Source: an uncultured Christensenellaceae bacterium
GTDB lineage: Bacteria; Bacillota; Clostridia; Christensenellales; UMGS416
Direction of reading: 5' to 3'
Assembly (NCBI GenBank): GCA_944376795.1
Contig: CALWDW010000034.1
Coordinates: 1 to 33,297, forward strand
DNA: 33,297 nucleotides
A model generated the notes under the pieces. The model saw nothing but the letters and a program-made list of their open reading frames with translations, had not been told where the DNA came from and did not search any database. Positions 18,398-27,245 of the stretch are shown in pieces. The position numbers and the translations under genes are program-made. Positions within the stretch are counted from its first letter, which is position 1, and every line of letters begins with the position of its first letter.

Positions 18398-19498
18398 CTA
18401 TGCGGGGGACGGGCCGTCCAGGGGGATTAGGCCGCAGCTGGTGCAGATGGGAAGCCCTGCGGACAAACGGTCCAGAAAGGCGCGGCGCAGATAGGTATCT
18501 CGGGGCGCGGTTTCGGGGGTAACGGGAGTGAAATCAAAGATGCGCTCCCAGAACTGCCCGTCGTTCCGGCCGGGGGCCGTGGCCCGGGCAAAGAGCCGCC
18601 CAAACCGCACGATATTGCTCTCCGGAGGCAGCATTTCCTCCAGACAGGGCCCCAGCAGCCAGGACTCGCACTGGAAAGCTGTGGGATGGAGCTCGGGAAA
18701 GTGGTGGCTATAGAAGGCGGGGGCGCGGCGCAGGGAGGCCCGGCAGGCCTCGAGATCCAGGGGCATGCCGGTGGGAATGTGCATATCCAGCACCAGGTCG
18801 CCGGGCTGGTAGAGGAGCTGATAGTCCTCTAAGTCCAGCGTGACGGGCTGGGAATCGGCCCGGCCGTCATGCAGCAGGGGGTAGCCGGTCACCTGGCAGC
18901 CGTCTTGGCGCAGATGCGCCGTCCAAACGTTCTCCTCATGGACGCGGAAGGTGTCCTGGGCCCAGCCGGAGGGTTTGTATTGGGCGCCTTCCGGGGCCAG
19001 GAGCACCAGGCGTCCCGTTTGGCGGGAACGATACATCCAGGCGGGGGTATGTCCCTTGACCGCCACAAATTGAAGCCGTCCCAGGCGGAAGAGTTTGCCC
19101 GAGAAGTGGTGGGTCAGCCAGTTGAATTCGCCCAGGGTGTGGCCCTGGCCGTGGTTGTAGGCGTGGGCGATCCACAGCCCAAAATCATGAAGCGTATCGG
19201 CCAGTACGTCGTCGCTGATGCCCCGTTCCCGGTAAAACTGGCGCAGGGCCGGCAGCTGGGCCAGCAGGACCAGCGCCGGATACAGGGAGGGAGCGCCCGC
19301 GGGCAGGGTGCGGTCCCAGGGGGTATCGGTCTCAAAGGTGGCGAAGCGGTGGGCTTCCACCTGGGAGAGGAGCGCGGGATCGGCGCAAACCTGAGCCGCC
19401 GCGTCCAGCAGGGCGTCCAGGTGGATGCCGCTGAGATTGAGCATGGGGGCATAGAGACGCAGCTTGGCCGGATCCAGCGTTTCGCGGAGATCTTGCAT
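18398..19498 (-). CDS. Acyltransferase-domain protein, NAT_N / GNAT_C type
   Basis: A 366-residue cytoplasmic protein without signal peptide or membrane segment. The N-terminal half is alpha-helical (about 1-130), and the C-terminal half has the GNAT-like C-terminal pattern: a strand ending LDMHIPTGMPLDLEAC, the CESWLLGPCLEEMLPPESNIVRFG segment and a final helix. These match, from memory, the family annotated as acyltransferase domain-containing proteins in gut Firmicutes, whose substrate is not known. The start is the ATG 19496-19498 with AGGAGGG five bases upstream; the frame is open 14 codons further, without a site. It stands alone between its own promoter and terminator, next to the glycyl radical operon, but a functional link is not shown. 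Confidence 0.75.
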   Translation of the reverse strand: MQDLRETLDPAKLRLYAPMLNLSGIHLDALLDAAAQVCADPALLSQVEAHRFATFETDTPWDRTLPAGAPSLYPALVLLAQLPALRQFYRERGISDDVLADTLHDFGLWIAHAYNHGQGHTLGEFNWLTHHFSGKLFRLGRLQFVAVKGHTPAWMYRSRQTGRLVLLAPEGAQYKPSGWAQDTFRVHEENVWTAHLRQDGCQVTGYPLLHDGRADSQPVTLDLEDYQLLYQPGDLVLDMHIPTGMPLDLEACRASLRRAPAFYSHHFPELHPTAFQCESWLLGPCLEEMLPPESNIVRFGRLFARATAPGRNDGQFWERIFDFTPVTPETAPRDTYLRRAFLDRLSAGLPICTSCGLIPLDGPSPA

Positions 19499-19535
19499 AG
19501 AATCCCTCCTATCGAATGATTTGCGGAATGGATCT

Positions 19536-19565
19536 ACCATAGCACAGGTGCCCGGACGGGCGCAA
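19536..19565 (-). promoter_or_regulatory. Candidate promoter of the acyltransferase-like gene
   Basis: Leftward TTGCGC (19560-19565), an 18-base spacer and TATGGT (19536-19541) lie about 38 bases before the start codon. Confidence 0.45.
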
Positions 19566-19572
19566 GGGCGCG

Positions 19573-19602
19573 CTGGATTTTTGGAGACCTATCCAGTATA
19601 AT
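19573..19602 (+). promoter_or_regulatory. addB promoter with an overlapping inverted repeat
   Basis: A perfect TATAAT (19597-19602) is preceded, with 17-base spacing, by a weak -35 (TGGATT, 19574-19579), 34 bases before the addB ATG. CTGGAT (19573-19578) and ATCCAG (19591-19596) form an inverted repeat that brackets the spacer, a position where a bound repressor would block polymerase. It does not match the LexA box. Confidence 0.5.
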
Positions 19603-19635
19603 GAGGAATATCTTAGCAGACAGGGGGAGACCGCC

Positions 19636-22600
19636 ATGATCCGAATTCTCCTGGGAAGAGGGGGCAGCGGCAAGAGCCGCGCCATTCTGGCGGAACTGGC
19701 CGGGCATGCGCAGAGCCAACGCCGTGCCCTCCTTTTGGTTCCAGAGCAATACACTCTCCAGGCCGAGCGGGATTTGATAGATGCCTCCGGCATGGGCGGG
19801 CTTTTGACCGTAGAGGTGATGAGCCCGACCCGGCTGGCCCGGGAGGTGCTGCGCCGGGCCGGACAGGACGGCCGGGTGACGGTAGACGGCTTAGGCCGGG
19901 CGATGGCGCTGCGCCGGGTGGCGGGCATGTGCCGGGGGGAGCTCTCCCTCTACGCCTCTTCCCTGCGCCGCCCGCGCTTTTGTGGGGAATTGGCGGATTT
20001 TTTTGGGGACCTGAAGCGGTTTGACGTGCAGGCCGCGGATTTGCGCTCGGCAGCCGGAGATTTGGAAGGAAGCCTGCTGGCCCGGAAACTGGCGGATATC
20101 AGCCTGCTTTTGGAGCGTTTCCAGACCATGATGGAGGGACGCTCCTTCTGGGACCAGGAGGACCGCCTCAACGCCTTCGTGGATGCGTTGCCGGGGGACG
20201 AAGAACTGCGGGGCGTACCGGTGTATCTGGACGGCTTCGATTATCTTCCGCCCCAGAGTGTGCGCATGATCTGCGCGCTGGCACAGGCGGCGGGAACGGT
20301 GACTTTGGCACTGACCGCGGCGCAGCCGGGGGACGGAGACGCGGAAATCTTCGCCGCCGGGGAGGCCAGCCTCCGTCGGGTTGCGGCGCTGGCGGATACC
20401 CTGGGAATATTGGTGGAAGCCCAGTGGCTTGCCTATGACCACCCGGAAAAACCGGCAGAACTCCGCCACCTGGAGAGGAAGATGTTCTGCTACCCCAGTA
20501 CGGCATTCCAAGGGACGTGCCGCGCCCTGCGCATTACCCAGGCCTTGACCATGCAGGAGGAGATCGACGTCTGCGCCGGGCGGATCCTGGCGCTGGCGCA
20601 GGCGGAACGCGCCCGGTACCGGGATATTGCCGTACTGTGCGCCGACCTTGCGTCCTACGCGCCGGAGGTGGAGAGGACCTTCCGGCAGTGGGGAATTCCA
20701 GTTTTCCTGGATGCTAAGCGGAGCGTGCTGGCCCATCCTCTTTCGGAGGTGCTGATGGCTTCCCTGCAGCTTCTTGCTTGGGGCTGGCGGGGGGAGGATC
20801 TCATCCGGCTGGCCAAGACCGGCCTGCTGCCCCTGGCAGCGGAGGAGGTGGAGGCGGTCCATATCTATCTAAAGGCTACGGGACGCAGGGGGCGCGCCCG
20901 GCTGGCGGCCCCATGGCGGGAAAAGCTGCCTATGCTGGAGGGCGTGGATCTTCCTGCCATCCAGGAGCGATTGCTGGGCCCTCTCCTGGCACTGGATAAG
21001 GAAGTGGGACGGGAAGCCTCTGCCGGACGCTGGGCGGCAGAGCTGACCGGGCTGCTGCAGGCGTGGAAAGTGGATGGCGCATTGGAGGCCTTGGCCCAGG
21101 AGCAGGCCGGGAACGGACGGGACGATCTCTCCCAGGAGAACGCCCAGCTTTGGGAACTGCTGCAGCGGCTGCTGGAGCAGATGGCCACCTTGGTTGGCGA
21201 GGAGCCGCTGGAGGCCCAGGAGGTCATGGGGATGCTGGAATCCGGACTGGCCCAGGCCCAGGTTGGAGTCCTTCCTGCCCAGAGCGACGCCGTCGTGGTG
21301 GGGGACGTGGGACGGACCAAGCTGTCTCAGGTGCGGTATCTCTTTATTCTGGGGGCCCGGGAAGGGGCTTTCCCGGTTCGCTATGCGGAGGGTGCGATTT
21401 TCAGCGACAGGGATATGGCCCAGCTGGCCGACCGGAGGCTGGAAGTGGGACGCGACGCGGGACTGCGCGGCGCCCAGAGCCGCTTCGGCGCCTATGCCGC
21501 CTCTGCCAAGCCTCAGCGCGGCCTCATCCTTTCCTATGCCCTCTCCGCCCTGGACGGGGAAACGGCCCAGCCCTCCCGGCTGCTGACGCGCTTGACGGAG
21601 ATGTTTGGCATTCCGATGGAACGCCCAGGGCTGTGGGATCTGCCTGCGCCGGAGCTGCATATGGGGCTGGTTGCCCAGGCCATCCGCAGCCTGCGGCGCG
21701 GGGAGATGCCGGCGGGACCGTGGAAGGGGGCGCTGGCGACGCTTGGCGCCGTGGAAGGCTATCGGGAACGTGTGGAGCGCTTGATGGGCGGCATCTCCAT
21801 GGAGGAAGCAATCCCGGATGGGATTCCGGGCGCACAGTACAGCAGCGTCAGCCGGCTGGAGCAATATGCCCGCTGTCCTTTTGCCTGGTTTATGGAGTAC
21901 GTCATCAAGCCTCGGGAATGGGACAGCCTGCTTCCCGACCCGGCCGGGGAAGGAAGCTATATCCATGAGGCCCTCTATGCCTTTTCCAAGCTGCTGGAAA
22001 CCCAGCCGGAAGAGCCCGACCCGGCATGGGTAGATGCGGCCATGGAGCGGATCACCGACAGACTGCAGGAGGAAGCCTTTGCCGGGACGCTGGGGGACAC
22101 GGCGCTTTCCCGCCACTTGGCCCGGCGGCTTCGGGAGATCTGCCAACGCACCGCCAAGGGGATCGCCCGTCAATGCCGCCGGGGGGAGTTCCGCCCGGTA
22201 TTGCTGGAGGAGAGCTTTGGCCCGGGATCCGCCCTGGACGCCATTACGGTGGAGCTCCCCGATGGGAAGCAGGCCAGCCTCTCGGGGAAGGTGGACCGGG
22301 TGGACGTATTCTCCATGGGCGAGGTGGATTACCTCCGCATCATTGACTACAAGAGCGGGCAGAAGGATCTGGATCTGGCGGGGGCCAAGGACGGATACCA
22401 GATGCAGCTTTGGATCTATCTGGACGCTCTTTGCCGGGGCTGGAAGGCGCGGACTGGCCGGGAAGGGCGTCCGGCGGGCGTGTTTTACTGCCCGGCTCGA
22501 GACGCCTATGAGCTTGCGGAGACGCTCCCGGAGGAGGAGGCCCAGCCGCAGCCCCTGCGCGGGGCGCTGCTGGACGAACCGGCGCTTTGTCTGGCTACGG

Positions 22601-22968
22601 ACAGGCAGTGGAGCCCCGGAACCGCCAGCCGGGTCGCCGAGGTAACGTGGAAGAAGGATGGGAGCCTGGGAAAGGGAGGCATGAGCGTCCGTGTTCTATC
22701 GGCAGTGCGCCGAGGCGTCCGGCTGACGGTGCGGGAACTGCTGGAAAGGAGCGGGGCCGGCGTGATTACGCCCTCGCCCATCCAGACGGGGAACGATCCC
22801 CAGTGCGCCTACTGCGGCTACCGGGCCAGCTGTCAGAACGGCTTGGCGCGGCAGTATACGCCCCGCAGGAAATCAACGGGGGATCAGGTGGAGGCCTGGC
22901 TGGAGAAACTAATGGAGGAGGAAGAAAAGGATGCCCCGCTGGACAACGAAACAGAGAGCCGTCATTGA
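19636..22968 (+). CDS. addB: ATP-dependent helicase/deoxyribonuclease subunit B
   Basis: Partner of AddA in the Firmicute counterpart of RecBCD: it resects double-strand breaks and prepares DNA for RecA. The protein has 1110 residues, slightly shorter than B. subtilis AddB (about 1166). The N-terminus has a Walker A loop (GRGGSGKS, residues 7-14). The C-terminal nuclease domain carries D904 and K906 in IDYKSGQ. The [4Fe-4S] staple is complete: C747, C1057, C1060 and C1066, with the same 3- and 6-residue spacing as the B. subtilis enzyme. The ATG has GGGGGAG nearby. The addA start lies 38 bases before the addB stop, so translation is coupled. Confidence 0.96.
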   Translation: MIRILLGRGGSGKSRAILAELAGHAQSQRRALLLVPEQYTLQAERDLIDASGMGGLLTVEVMSPTRLAREVLRRAGQDGRVTVDGLGRAMALRRVAGMCRGELSLYASSLRRPRFCGELADFFGDLKRFDVQAADLRSAAGDLEGSLLARKLADISLLLERFQTMMEGRSFWDQEDRLNAFVDALPGDEELRGVPVYLDGFDYLPPQSVRMICALAQAAGTVTLALTAAQPGDGDAEIFAAGEASLRRVAALADTLGILVEAQWLAYDHPEKPAELRHLERKMFCYPSTAFQGTCRALRITQALTMQEEIDVCAGRILALAQAERARYRDIAVLCADLASYAPEVERTFRQWGIPVFLDAKRSVLAHPLSEVLMASLQLLAWGWRGEDLIRLAKTGLLPLAAEEVEAVHIYLKATGRRGRARLAAPWREKLPMLEGVDLPAIQERLLGPLLALDKEVGREASAGRWAAELTGLLQAWKVDGALEALAQEQAGNGRDDLSQENAQLWELLQRLLEQMATLVGEEPLEAQEVMGMLESGLAQAQVGVLPAQSDAVVVGDVGRTKLSQVRYLFILGAREGAFPVRYAEGAIFSDRDMAQLADRRLEVGRDAGLRGAQSRFGAYAASAKPQRGLILSYALSALDGETAQPSRLLTRLTEMFGIPMERPGLWDLPAPELHMGLVAQAIRSLRRGEMPAGPWKGALATLGAVEGYRERVERLMGGISMEEAIPDGIPGAQYSSVSRLEQYARCPFAWFMEYVIKPREWDSLLPDPAGEGSYIHEALYAFSKLLETQPEEPDPAWVDAAMERITDRLQEEAFAGTLGDTALSRHLARRLREICQRTAKGIARQCRRGEFRPVLLEESFGPGSALDAITVELPDGKQASLSGKVDRVDVFSMGEVDYLRIIDYKSGQKDLDLAGAKDGYQMQLWIYLDALCRGWKARTGREGRPAGVFYCPARDAYELAETLPEEEAQPQPLRGALLDEPALCLATDRQWSPGTASRVAEVTWKKDGSLGKGGMSVRVLSAVRRGVRLTVRELLERSGAGVITPSPIQTGNDPQCAYCGYRASCQNGLARQYTPRRKSTGDQVEAWLEKLMEEEEKDAPLDNETESRH

Positions 22969-25900
22969 GCACCGGGGTGCAAGCCTCATGGTTTCGGCAG
23001 CAGCCGGTTCGGGCAAAACCGCCGTGATGATTCAGCGGATCCTGTCGCTGATTCTGGAGGATGGGGTGGATGTGGACAGGCTGCTGGTGGTAACCTTCAC
23101 CCGGGCCGCCGCCGGGGAAATGAAGGAGAGGCTGGCTCGTGCGCTGGAAGAATCGCTGGCCCGTGATCCCGAAAGAGCGCCCCGGATCCGCTCGCAGCTG
23201 GAAAAGCTGGAGGATGCCGCCATAAGTACCCTCCATGCCTTCTGCGGCGTGCTGCTGAAGCGTTACTACGCCCTGGCGGACCTGGATCCGGGGTTCCGGC
23301 TGGCTGCCGAGGACGAGGCCAATCTCCTTTGGCAGCAGGCTGCCGAGGATGCTTTGGAACAGCTCTTTGCCGAGGAGGACGCCGACTTTATGGAGGCGGT
23401 CCGGTGCTGGGGAGGCCGTGACGGACGGGATATGCTGGAGGGCATTGACCGGGTGTACCGCCATGCGATGGCCCGGCCTGGGGGGCTTTCCTGGGCGGAA
23501 GACGCCGCCGGCCTTTTCGAGGCAGCCGCCCGGAATCCGGAGGGCTCGCCGGCCTATGCTGTGCTGCGGGAAGTCTGCCGTTCATCCCTGGGGGAAGCGG
23601 CCGTGCTCAACGCCAGCGCCTTGGCGCTGGCAGAGGAAGAGGGCGGCCCCGCCCACTACGCAGAGGCGCTGGAGAGCGACCGTCAGGGGATTGCAGCCTG
23701 CCAGGACGCGCTGGAGGTGGGATGGCAGGCGGCCAAGGCGGCCCTGTCTTTTGCCTTTGCACCCCTTTCCCGGAAGCGGTATGCCGATAAGGAGCGGGCC
23801 GAGGCGGTCAAGGCGCTCCGAAGCCAGGTAAAGGATCTGGTGAAGGAGGCGAGAACTCTGCTGGAGGAGATGGAGGACGCTGGCCGGCGGCTGACGCCCA
23901 TGATTCCGGCGGTGCGCGGGCTGGTTAAGACGGTGCAGCGCGCCGCCGAGGTGTTTGCTAGGGAAAAGGCGCTGCGCGGCATACTGGACTTCAACGACCT
24001 GGAGCACAAGACCCTTCAGATTCTGTCGCAGGAGGCGGTGCGGGAGGAGATACGGGCGCTCTACCGGTATGTGTTTGTTGATGAGTACCAGGATACCAAC
24101 GGCGTCCAAGAAGCGATTGTGACGGCGGTAGCGTCGGAGGATAATTTATTCTGCGTCGGGGACGTGAAACAGTCCATCTACCGGTTCCGCCAGGCCGATC
24201 CGACCTTGTTTCTGGCCCGCTATGCCAGGAGTTCGCCCATGGGCGAAGGAACAAGCCAGCGCGTGGATCTGAATCAGAATTTCCGCTCTCATCCGGGTAT
24301 TTTGGAGGCGGTCAATGCGGTGTTTTCCCGGATTATGAGTCCGGAGCTGGGGGATATTCTCTATGATGATGCAGCGGCGCTGTATCCCGGCGCCCCCCGT
24401 CCGGAGGAAGAGGACGGAGACGCCCCGGTGCACATGGCTCTGCTCCGGGAGCCGGATGCCGGGGAAGATCCGCTGCAGGCGCTGTCCCGGCTGGAAGCCC
24501 AGGCCCTCTATGCCGCCCGGAAGATTCGGGAGGGGATGACCCGGCCCATTTGGGACGGCAAGCTGGGAGCATATCGTCCCGCACGGTATGGGGACTTTGT
24601 CATCCTGCTGCGGGTGGTCCGCGGACGGGCGCCGGTGGTGGCCAATGTCCTGCGCGCCCAGGGGATCCCGGTGGTGGCCGATGGCGGCGAAGGCTATTAC
24701 GACCAGACGGAAGTGGCCCAGGTCTTGGACTGCCTGGCTTGGATCGACCACAGGGAAAGGGATCTGCCGCTGATCAATACCCTGCACTCGGGGATGGGAG
24801 GCTTCACCATGGCGGAGCTCTACCGGGTGCGCCGCGCCTATCCTCAAGAGCCCTCCTTCTGCCGGGCGGCAGTCCGGTATGCGGACGAAGCCGAGGATAC
24901 GCTGGCCTGGCGGCTGGGAAGCTTCCTGCGCAGAGGCGAGGCCTGGCGCAGCTTGGCGCGGCAGGCCTCGGTGGAGGAAGTGATTTGGCGGGTGCTGGAG
25001 GACACCGGCTTTTACGACTGGGTGGGGACCCTGCCCGGGGGAGATGTGCGCCAGGGCAATCTCCGGCTCCTGGCCCAGAAGGCTCGCACCCTTTCCGAGT
25101 CTTGGGCGCGGAACCTGTACGGCTTTCTCTCCCATGTGGAGCGGGTGCGGGACACCCAGACCCAATTGGCCGAGGCCCAGCTGGCGCGGGAGAAGGAGGA
25201 GATGGTCCAGGTCCTCTCCATCCACAAAAGCAAGGGCCTGGAGTATCCTGTGGTGATTCTGCTGGGACTGGAAGGGCAGTACAATGAGCGGGATACCACG
25301 GGAGATCTCCTGCTGCACGATGCGCTGGGCCTGGCCCCCCGCAGCTTTTTTCCCCGTTCCCGGATCAAGACGGAGAATATCCTCCACCGGGCGGCAGCCC
25401 ATCAGATCCGGCAGGAGGGCCTGTCGGAGCTGATGCGGGTGCTCTACGTGGCCATGACCCGTGCCCGCGAGAGGCTCATTCTGGTGGGACGCTGCCCCGA
25501 CGAGAAAAAAATGGCGGCCTGGGCCCGGCCTGTGACCCCCTACAGCCTGGCAAAGGGACAGGTTTCGCTACTGGATTGGCTGGGTCCGGTGGCACTGCGG
25601 GCCGCCGGCGGCGAGGCCCTTGCCCAGGCGGCCGGATATGAAGGCGCGCGCATCTCCCTGCAGTGGCCGTGGAAGGTTTGTATCCAGGAGGCGTCCGAAC
25701 TGCCCCGGGAGACAGCGCCGGCCCTGGAGACCGGGAAGCTGCTGGATGCCGCGCTGCATGGTGCGCCGGATCCCCGGCTGCTGGCCGCATACCGGTGGCG
25801 GTATCCCTATCCCACGTACCCCTTGGCGGGAAAAACCACGGCGACAGCGCTTCTGCGGGAGGACGCCAAACGCTGGGAGAAGAGCTTTGCCTGGAAGGAG

Positions 25901-26464
25901 CTGCCCCTTCCGCTCCCGCACGGGGAAGCGGGCACCGCCCTGGAGCGGGGCACGTGGACCCACACGCTGCTGGAGGCACTGCGTCCCGGGATGGACAGCG
26001 CCGCGCAGGCATTGGAGGATCTGGTGGCCCGCGGGCTGCTGCCCCCTGCGGCCCGGGACGGTGTGGACCTGCCCGGGGCCCAGGCATTCCTGGAGAGCCC
26101 GCTGATGGGGAGAATTGCCGGCGCGGCACAGGTGCTGCGGGAGCAGCCCTTTGTGCTGGAGATCCGGATGGATTCCCTCGGCCTGGCGGCGGAGGAAGGC
26201 GGCGGGGCGGAAGAGCGCTTGGTGCAGGGCGTGATTGACCTGGCCTTTCTGGAAGAGGACGGCTGGACGCTGGTGGACTACAAGACAAACCGCATCACGG
26301 AGGGGGAGGAGACGCAGATCCTGGCCTGGTACCGTCCGCAGCTGGCGGTCTATAGGGAGGCGCTGGTCCTGCTGACCGGCCGGCCGGTCAAGGCGGCAGG
26401 CCTGTACCTGACCCGGTTCAAGCGATTTGTATGGGAAACGGAGTCCCAAGGATCCCGGTCATAA
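22931..26464 (+). CDS. addA: ATP-dependent helicase/nuclease subunit A
   Basis: The UvrD-type helicase motor and second nuclease of the AddAB complex, 1177 residues. Walker A is AAAGSGKT (residues 23-30, K29), Walker B is YVFVDEYQDTN, and the later helicase motifs (VDLNQNFRS, IHKSKGLEYPVV, RVLYVAMTRARERL) are all present. The C-terminal PD-(D/E)XK nuclease has GVIDLAF followed by D1116 and K1118 in VDYKTN. Start: ATG 22931 with a purine-rich site (GGAGGAAGAAAAGG) inside the addB coding end. The stop overlaps the -35 of a candidate sigma-E promoter for yabP. All functional residues are intact. Confidence 0.97.
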   Translation: MPRWTTKQRAVIEHRGASLMVSAAAGSGKTAVMIQRILSLILEDGVDVDRLLVVTFTRAAAGEMKERLARALEESLARDPERAPRIRSQLEKLEDAAISTLHAFCGVLLKRYYALADLDPGFRLAAEDEANLLWQQAAEDALEQLFAEEDADFMEAVRCWGGRDGRDMLEGIDRVYRHAMARPGGLSWAEDAAGLFEAAARNPEGSPAYAVLREVCRSSLGEAAVLNASALALAEEEGGPAHYAEALESDRQGIAACQDALEVGWQAAKAALSFAFAPLSRKRYADKERAEAVKALRSQVKDLVKEARTLLEEMEDAGRRLTPMIPAVRGLVKTVQRAAEVFAREKALRGILDFNDLEHKTLQILSQEAVREEIRALYRYVFVDEYQDTNGVQEAIVTAVASEDNLFCVGDVKQSIYRFRQADPTLFLARYARSSPMGEGTSQRVDLNQNFRSHPGILEAVNAVFSRIMSPELGDILYDDAAALYPGAPRPEEEDGDAPVHMALLREPDAGEDPLQALSRLEAQALYAARKIREGMTRPIWDGKLGAYRPARYGDFVILLRVVRGRAPVVANVLRAQGIPVVADGGEGYYDQTEVAQVLDCLAWIDHRERDLPLINTLHSGMGGFTMAELYRVRRAYPQEPSFCRAAVRYADEAEDTLAWRLGSFLRRGEAWRSLARQASVEEVIWRVLEDTGFYDWVGTLPGGDVRQGNLRLLAQKARTLSESWARNLYGFLSHVERVRDTQTQLAEAQLAREKEEMVQVLSIHKSKGLEYPVVILLGLEGQYNERDTTGDLLLHDALGLAPRSFFPRSRIKTENILHRAAAHQIRQEGLSELMRVLYVAMTRARERLILVGRCPDEKKMAAWARPVTPYSLAKGQVSLLDWLGPVALRAAGGEALAQAAGYEGARISLQWPWKVCIQEASELPRETAPALETGKLLDAALHGAPDPRLLAAYRWRYPYPTYPLAGKTTATALLREDAKRWEKSFAWKELPLPLPHGEAGTALERGTWTHTLLEALRPGMDSAAQALEDLVARGLLPPAARDGVDLPGAQAFLESPLMGRIAGAAQVLREQPFVLEIRMDSLGLAAEEGGGAEERLVQGVIDLAFLEEDGWTLVDYKTNRITEGEETQILAWYRPQLAVYREALVLLTGRPVKAAGLYLTRFKRFVWETESQGSRS

Positions 26465-26487
26465 ACCTGTCCCATTCCGCATACCTT
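26458..26487 (+). promoter_or_regulatory. Candidate sigma-E promoter of yabP-yabQ
   Basis: GTCATAAA (26458-26465), a 14-base spacer and CATACCTT (26480-26487) match the mother-cell sigma-E consensus (about GTCATATT, 14 bases, CATACAnT). The -35 overlaps the addA stop codon. yabP and yabQ belong to the sigma-E regulon in B. subtilis, so both position and sequence fit. Transcription would start near 26493-26496. Confidence 0.55.
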
Positions 26488-26506
26488 CCTGTAAATGACA
26501 GGAGGG
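26484..26506 (+). promoter_or_regulatory. Hairpin hiding the yabP Shine-Dalgarno sequence
   Basis: CCTTCCTGT (26484-26492) pairs with ACAGGAGGG (26498-26506) around a 5-base loop, with one G-U pair. The right arm is the yabP ribosome site itself, seven bases before its ATG. The left arm lies at or upstream of the predicted sigma-E start point, so only transcripts reading through from addA would fold this way. Confidence 0.5.
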
Positions 26507-26513
26507 ATGCAGC

Positions 26514-26810
26514 ATGCGGGAACTGGAAGAAAAGGCCGCCCTGCCTCAGGGCGGCGACCATCGCGTGGCCATTGAGAATCGCAAAAGGGCCGTAATTACC
26601 GGGGTCATGGACGTGGATAATTTCAATGAGTCTGAGATCAACATGGTGACGGCGCTGGGGTACTTGACTCTCAGTGGCAGCGATCTGCATATTCAGCGGC
26701 TGAATCTGGAGGAAGGGGAAGTCGCGGTGGAGGGAAGCATTTTGGGCCTTGCCTATGCGGAGCCAGCCCAAGCCCAGTCGGGGCGGTTCCTTCATAGGCT
26801 GTTCCGGTAA
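26514..26810 (+). CDS. yabP: Sporulation protein YabP
   Basis: A 98-residue mother-cell sporulation protein with the same length and features as B. subtilis YabP: a beta-rich core with the pattern KRAVITGVMDVDNFNESEI, then YLTLSGSDLHIQRLNLEEGEVAVEGSI. It has no signal peptide or membrane span. The start follows AGGAGGG. The stop overlaps the yabQ ATG by one base (TAATG), so the two are co-translated. In Bacillus the pair belongs to the sigma-E regulon and acts around cortex and coat formation. Confidence 0.93.
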   Translation: MRELEEKAALPQGGDHRVAIENRKRAVITGVMDVDNFNESEINMVTALGYLTLSGSDLHIQRLNLEEGEVAVEGSILGLAYAEPAQAQSGRFLHRLFR

Positions 26811-27142
26811 TGCTCTTTGTGACCCTGCATCAGGGACGGATCGTGTGGGCAGCTTTTTTCTGCGGGATCCTCCTAGGCGGGGCCTATGATATGCTCACGG
26901 CGGTGCGGATTGCCTTCCGGCGGGGGGTGCTGGTAACGATTCTGGCCGACTTGCTCATGGGCGCGGCAACGGCTGCAGCAACCCTTTGGACCCTATACCG
27001 CGCCAATGAGGGGGAGCTCCGGCTGATTCTTCTGGTTGTGATCGGCATCGGCTTGCTGGTGTACCGTATAGGTGTGGGACGCCTTTTGCGCGGGGCGTGG
27101 CGGCGGGTTTTGCACCGGCGGCGGACGGGAGACGGTGGGTGA
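26810..27142 (+). CDS. yabQ: Sporulation membrane protein YabQ
   Basis: A 110-residue membrane protein with three hydrophobic segments (about residues 10-30, 38-62 and 68-88) and a strongly basic tail (RRVLHRRR). The start LHQGRIVWAAFFCGILLGGAYD is typical of the family. YabQ is needed for spore cortex formation in B. subtilis and sits in the outer forespore or mother-cell membrane. It is translationally coupled to yabP and is followed by a separate vegetative promoter for divIC, the same gene order as in Bacillus. Confidence 0.92.
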   Translation: MLFVTLHQGRIVWAAFFCGILLGGAYDMLTAVRIAFRRGVLVTILADLLMGAATAAATLWTLYRANEGELRLILLVVIGIGLLVYRIGVGRLLRGAWRRVLHRRRTGDGG

Positions 27143-27188
27143 TAGGGAAGCTTTTTGGCGGATTCCGCCGCGGCTTAGGTCCCATGAA

Positions 27189-27217
27189 TTGCAAAAGGGT
27201 TCCATTCGTGGTATACT
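27189..27217 (+). promoter_or_regulatory. Vegetative promoter of divIC
   Basis: TTGCAA (27189-27194), 17 bases and TATACT (27212-27217) form a good sigma-A promoter 29 bases before the divIC ATG, separating the division gene from the sporulation genes upstream. Confidence 0.7.
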
Positions 27218-27245
27218 GGCAAAAAGATTGGGTAGGGGGTGCAGC

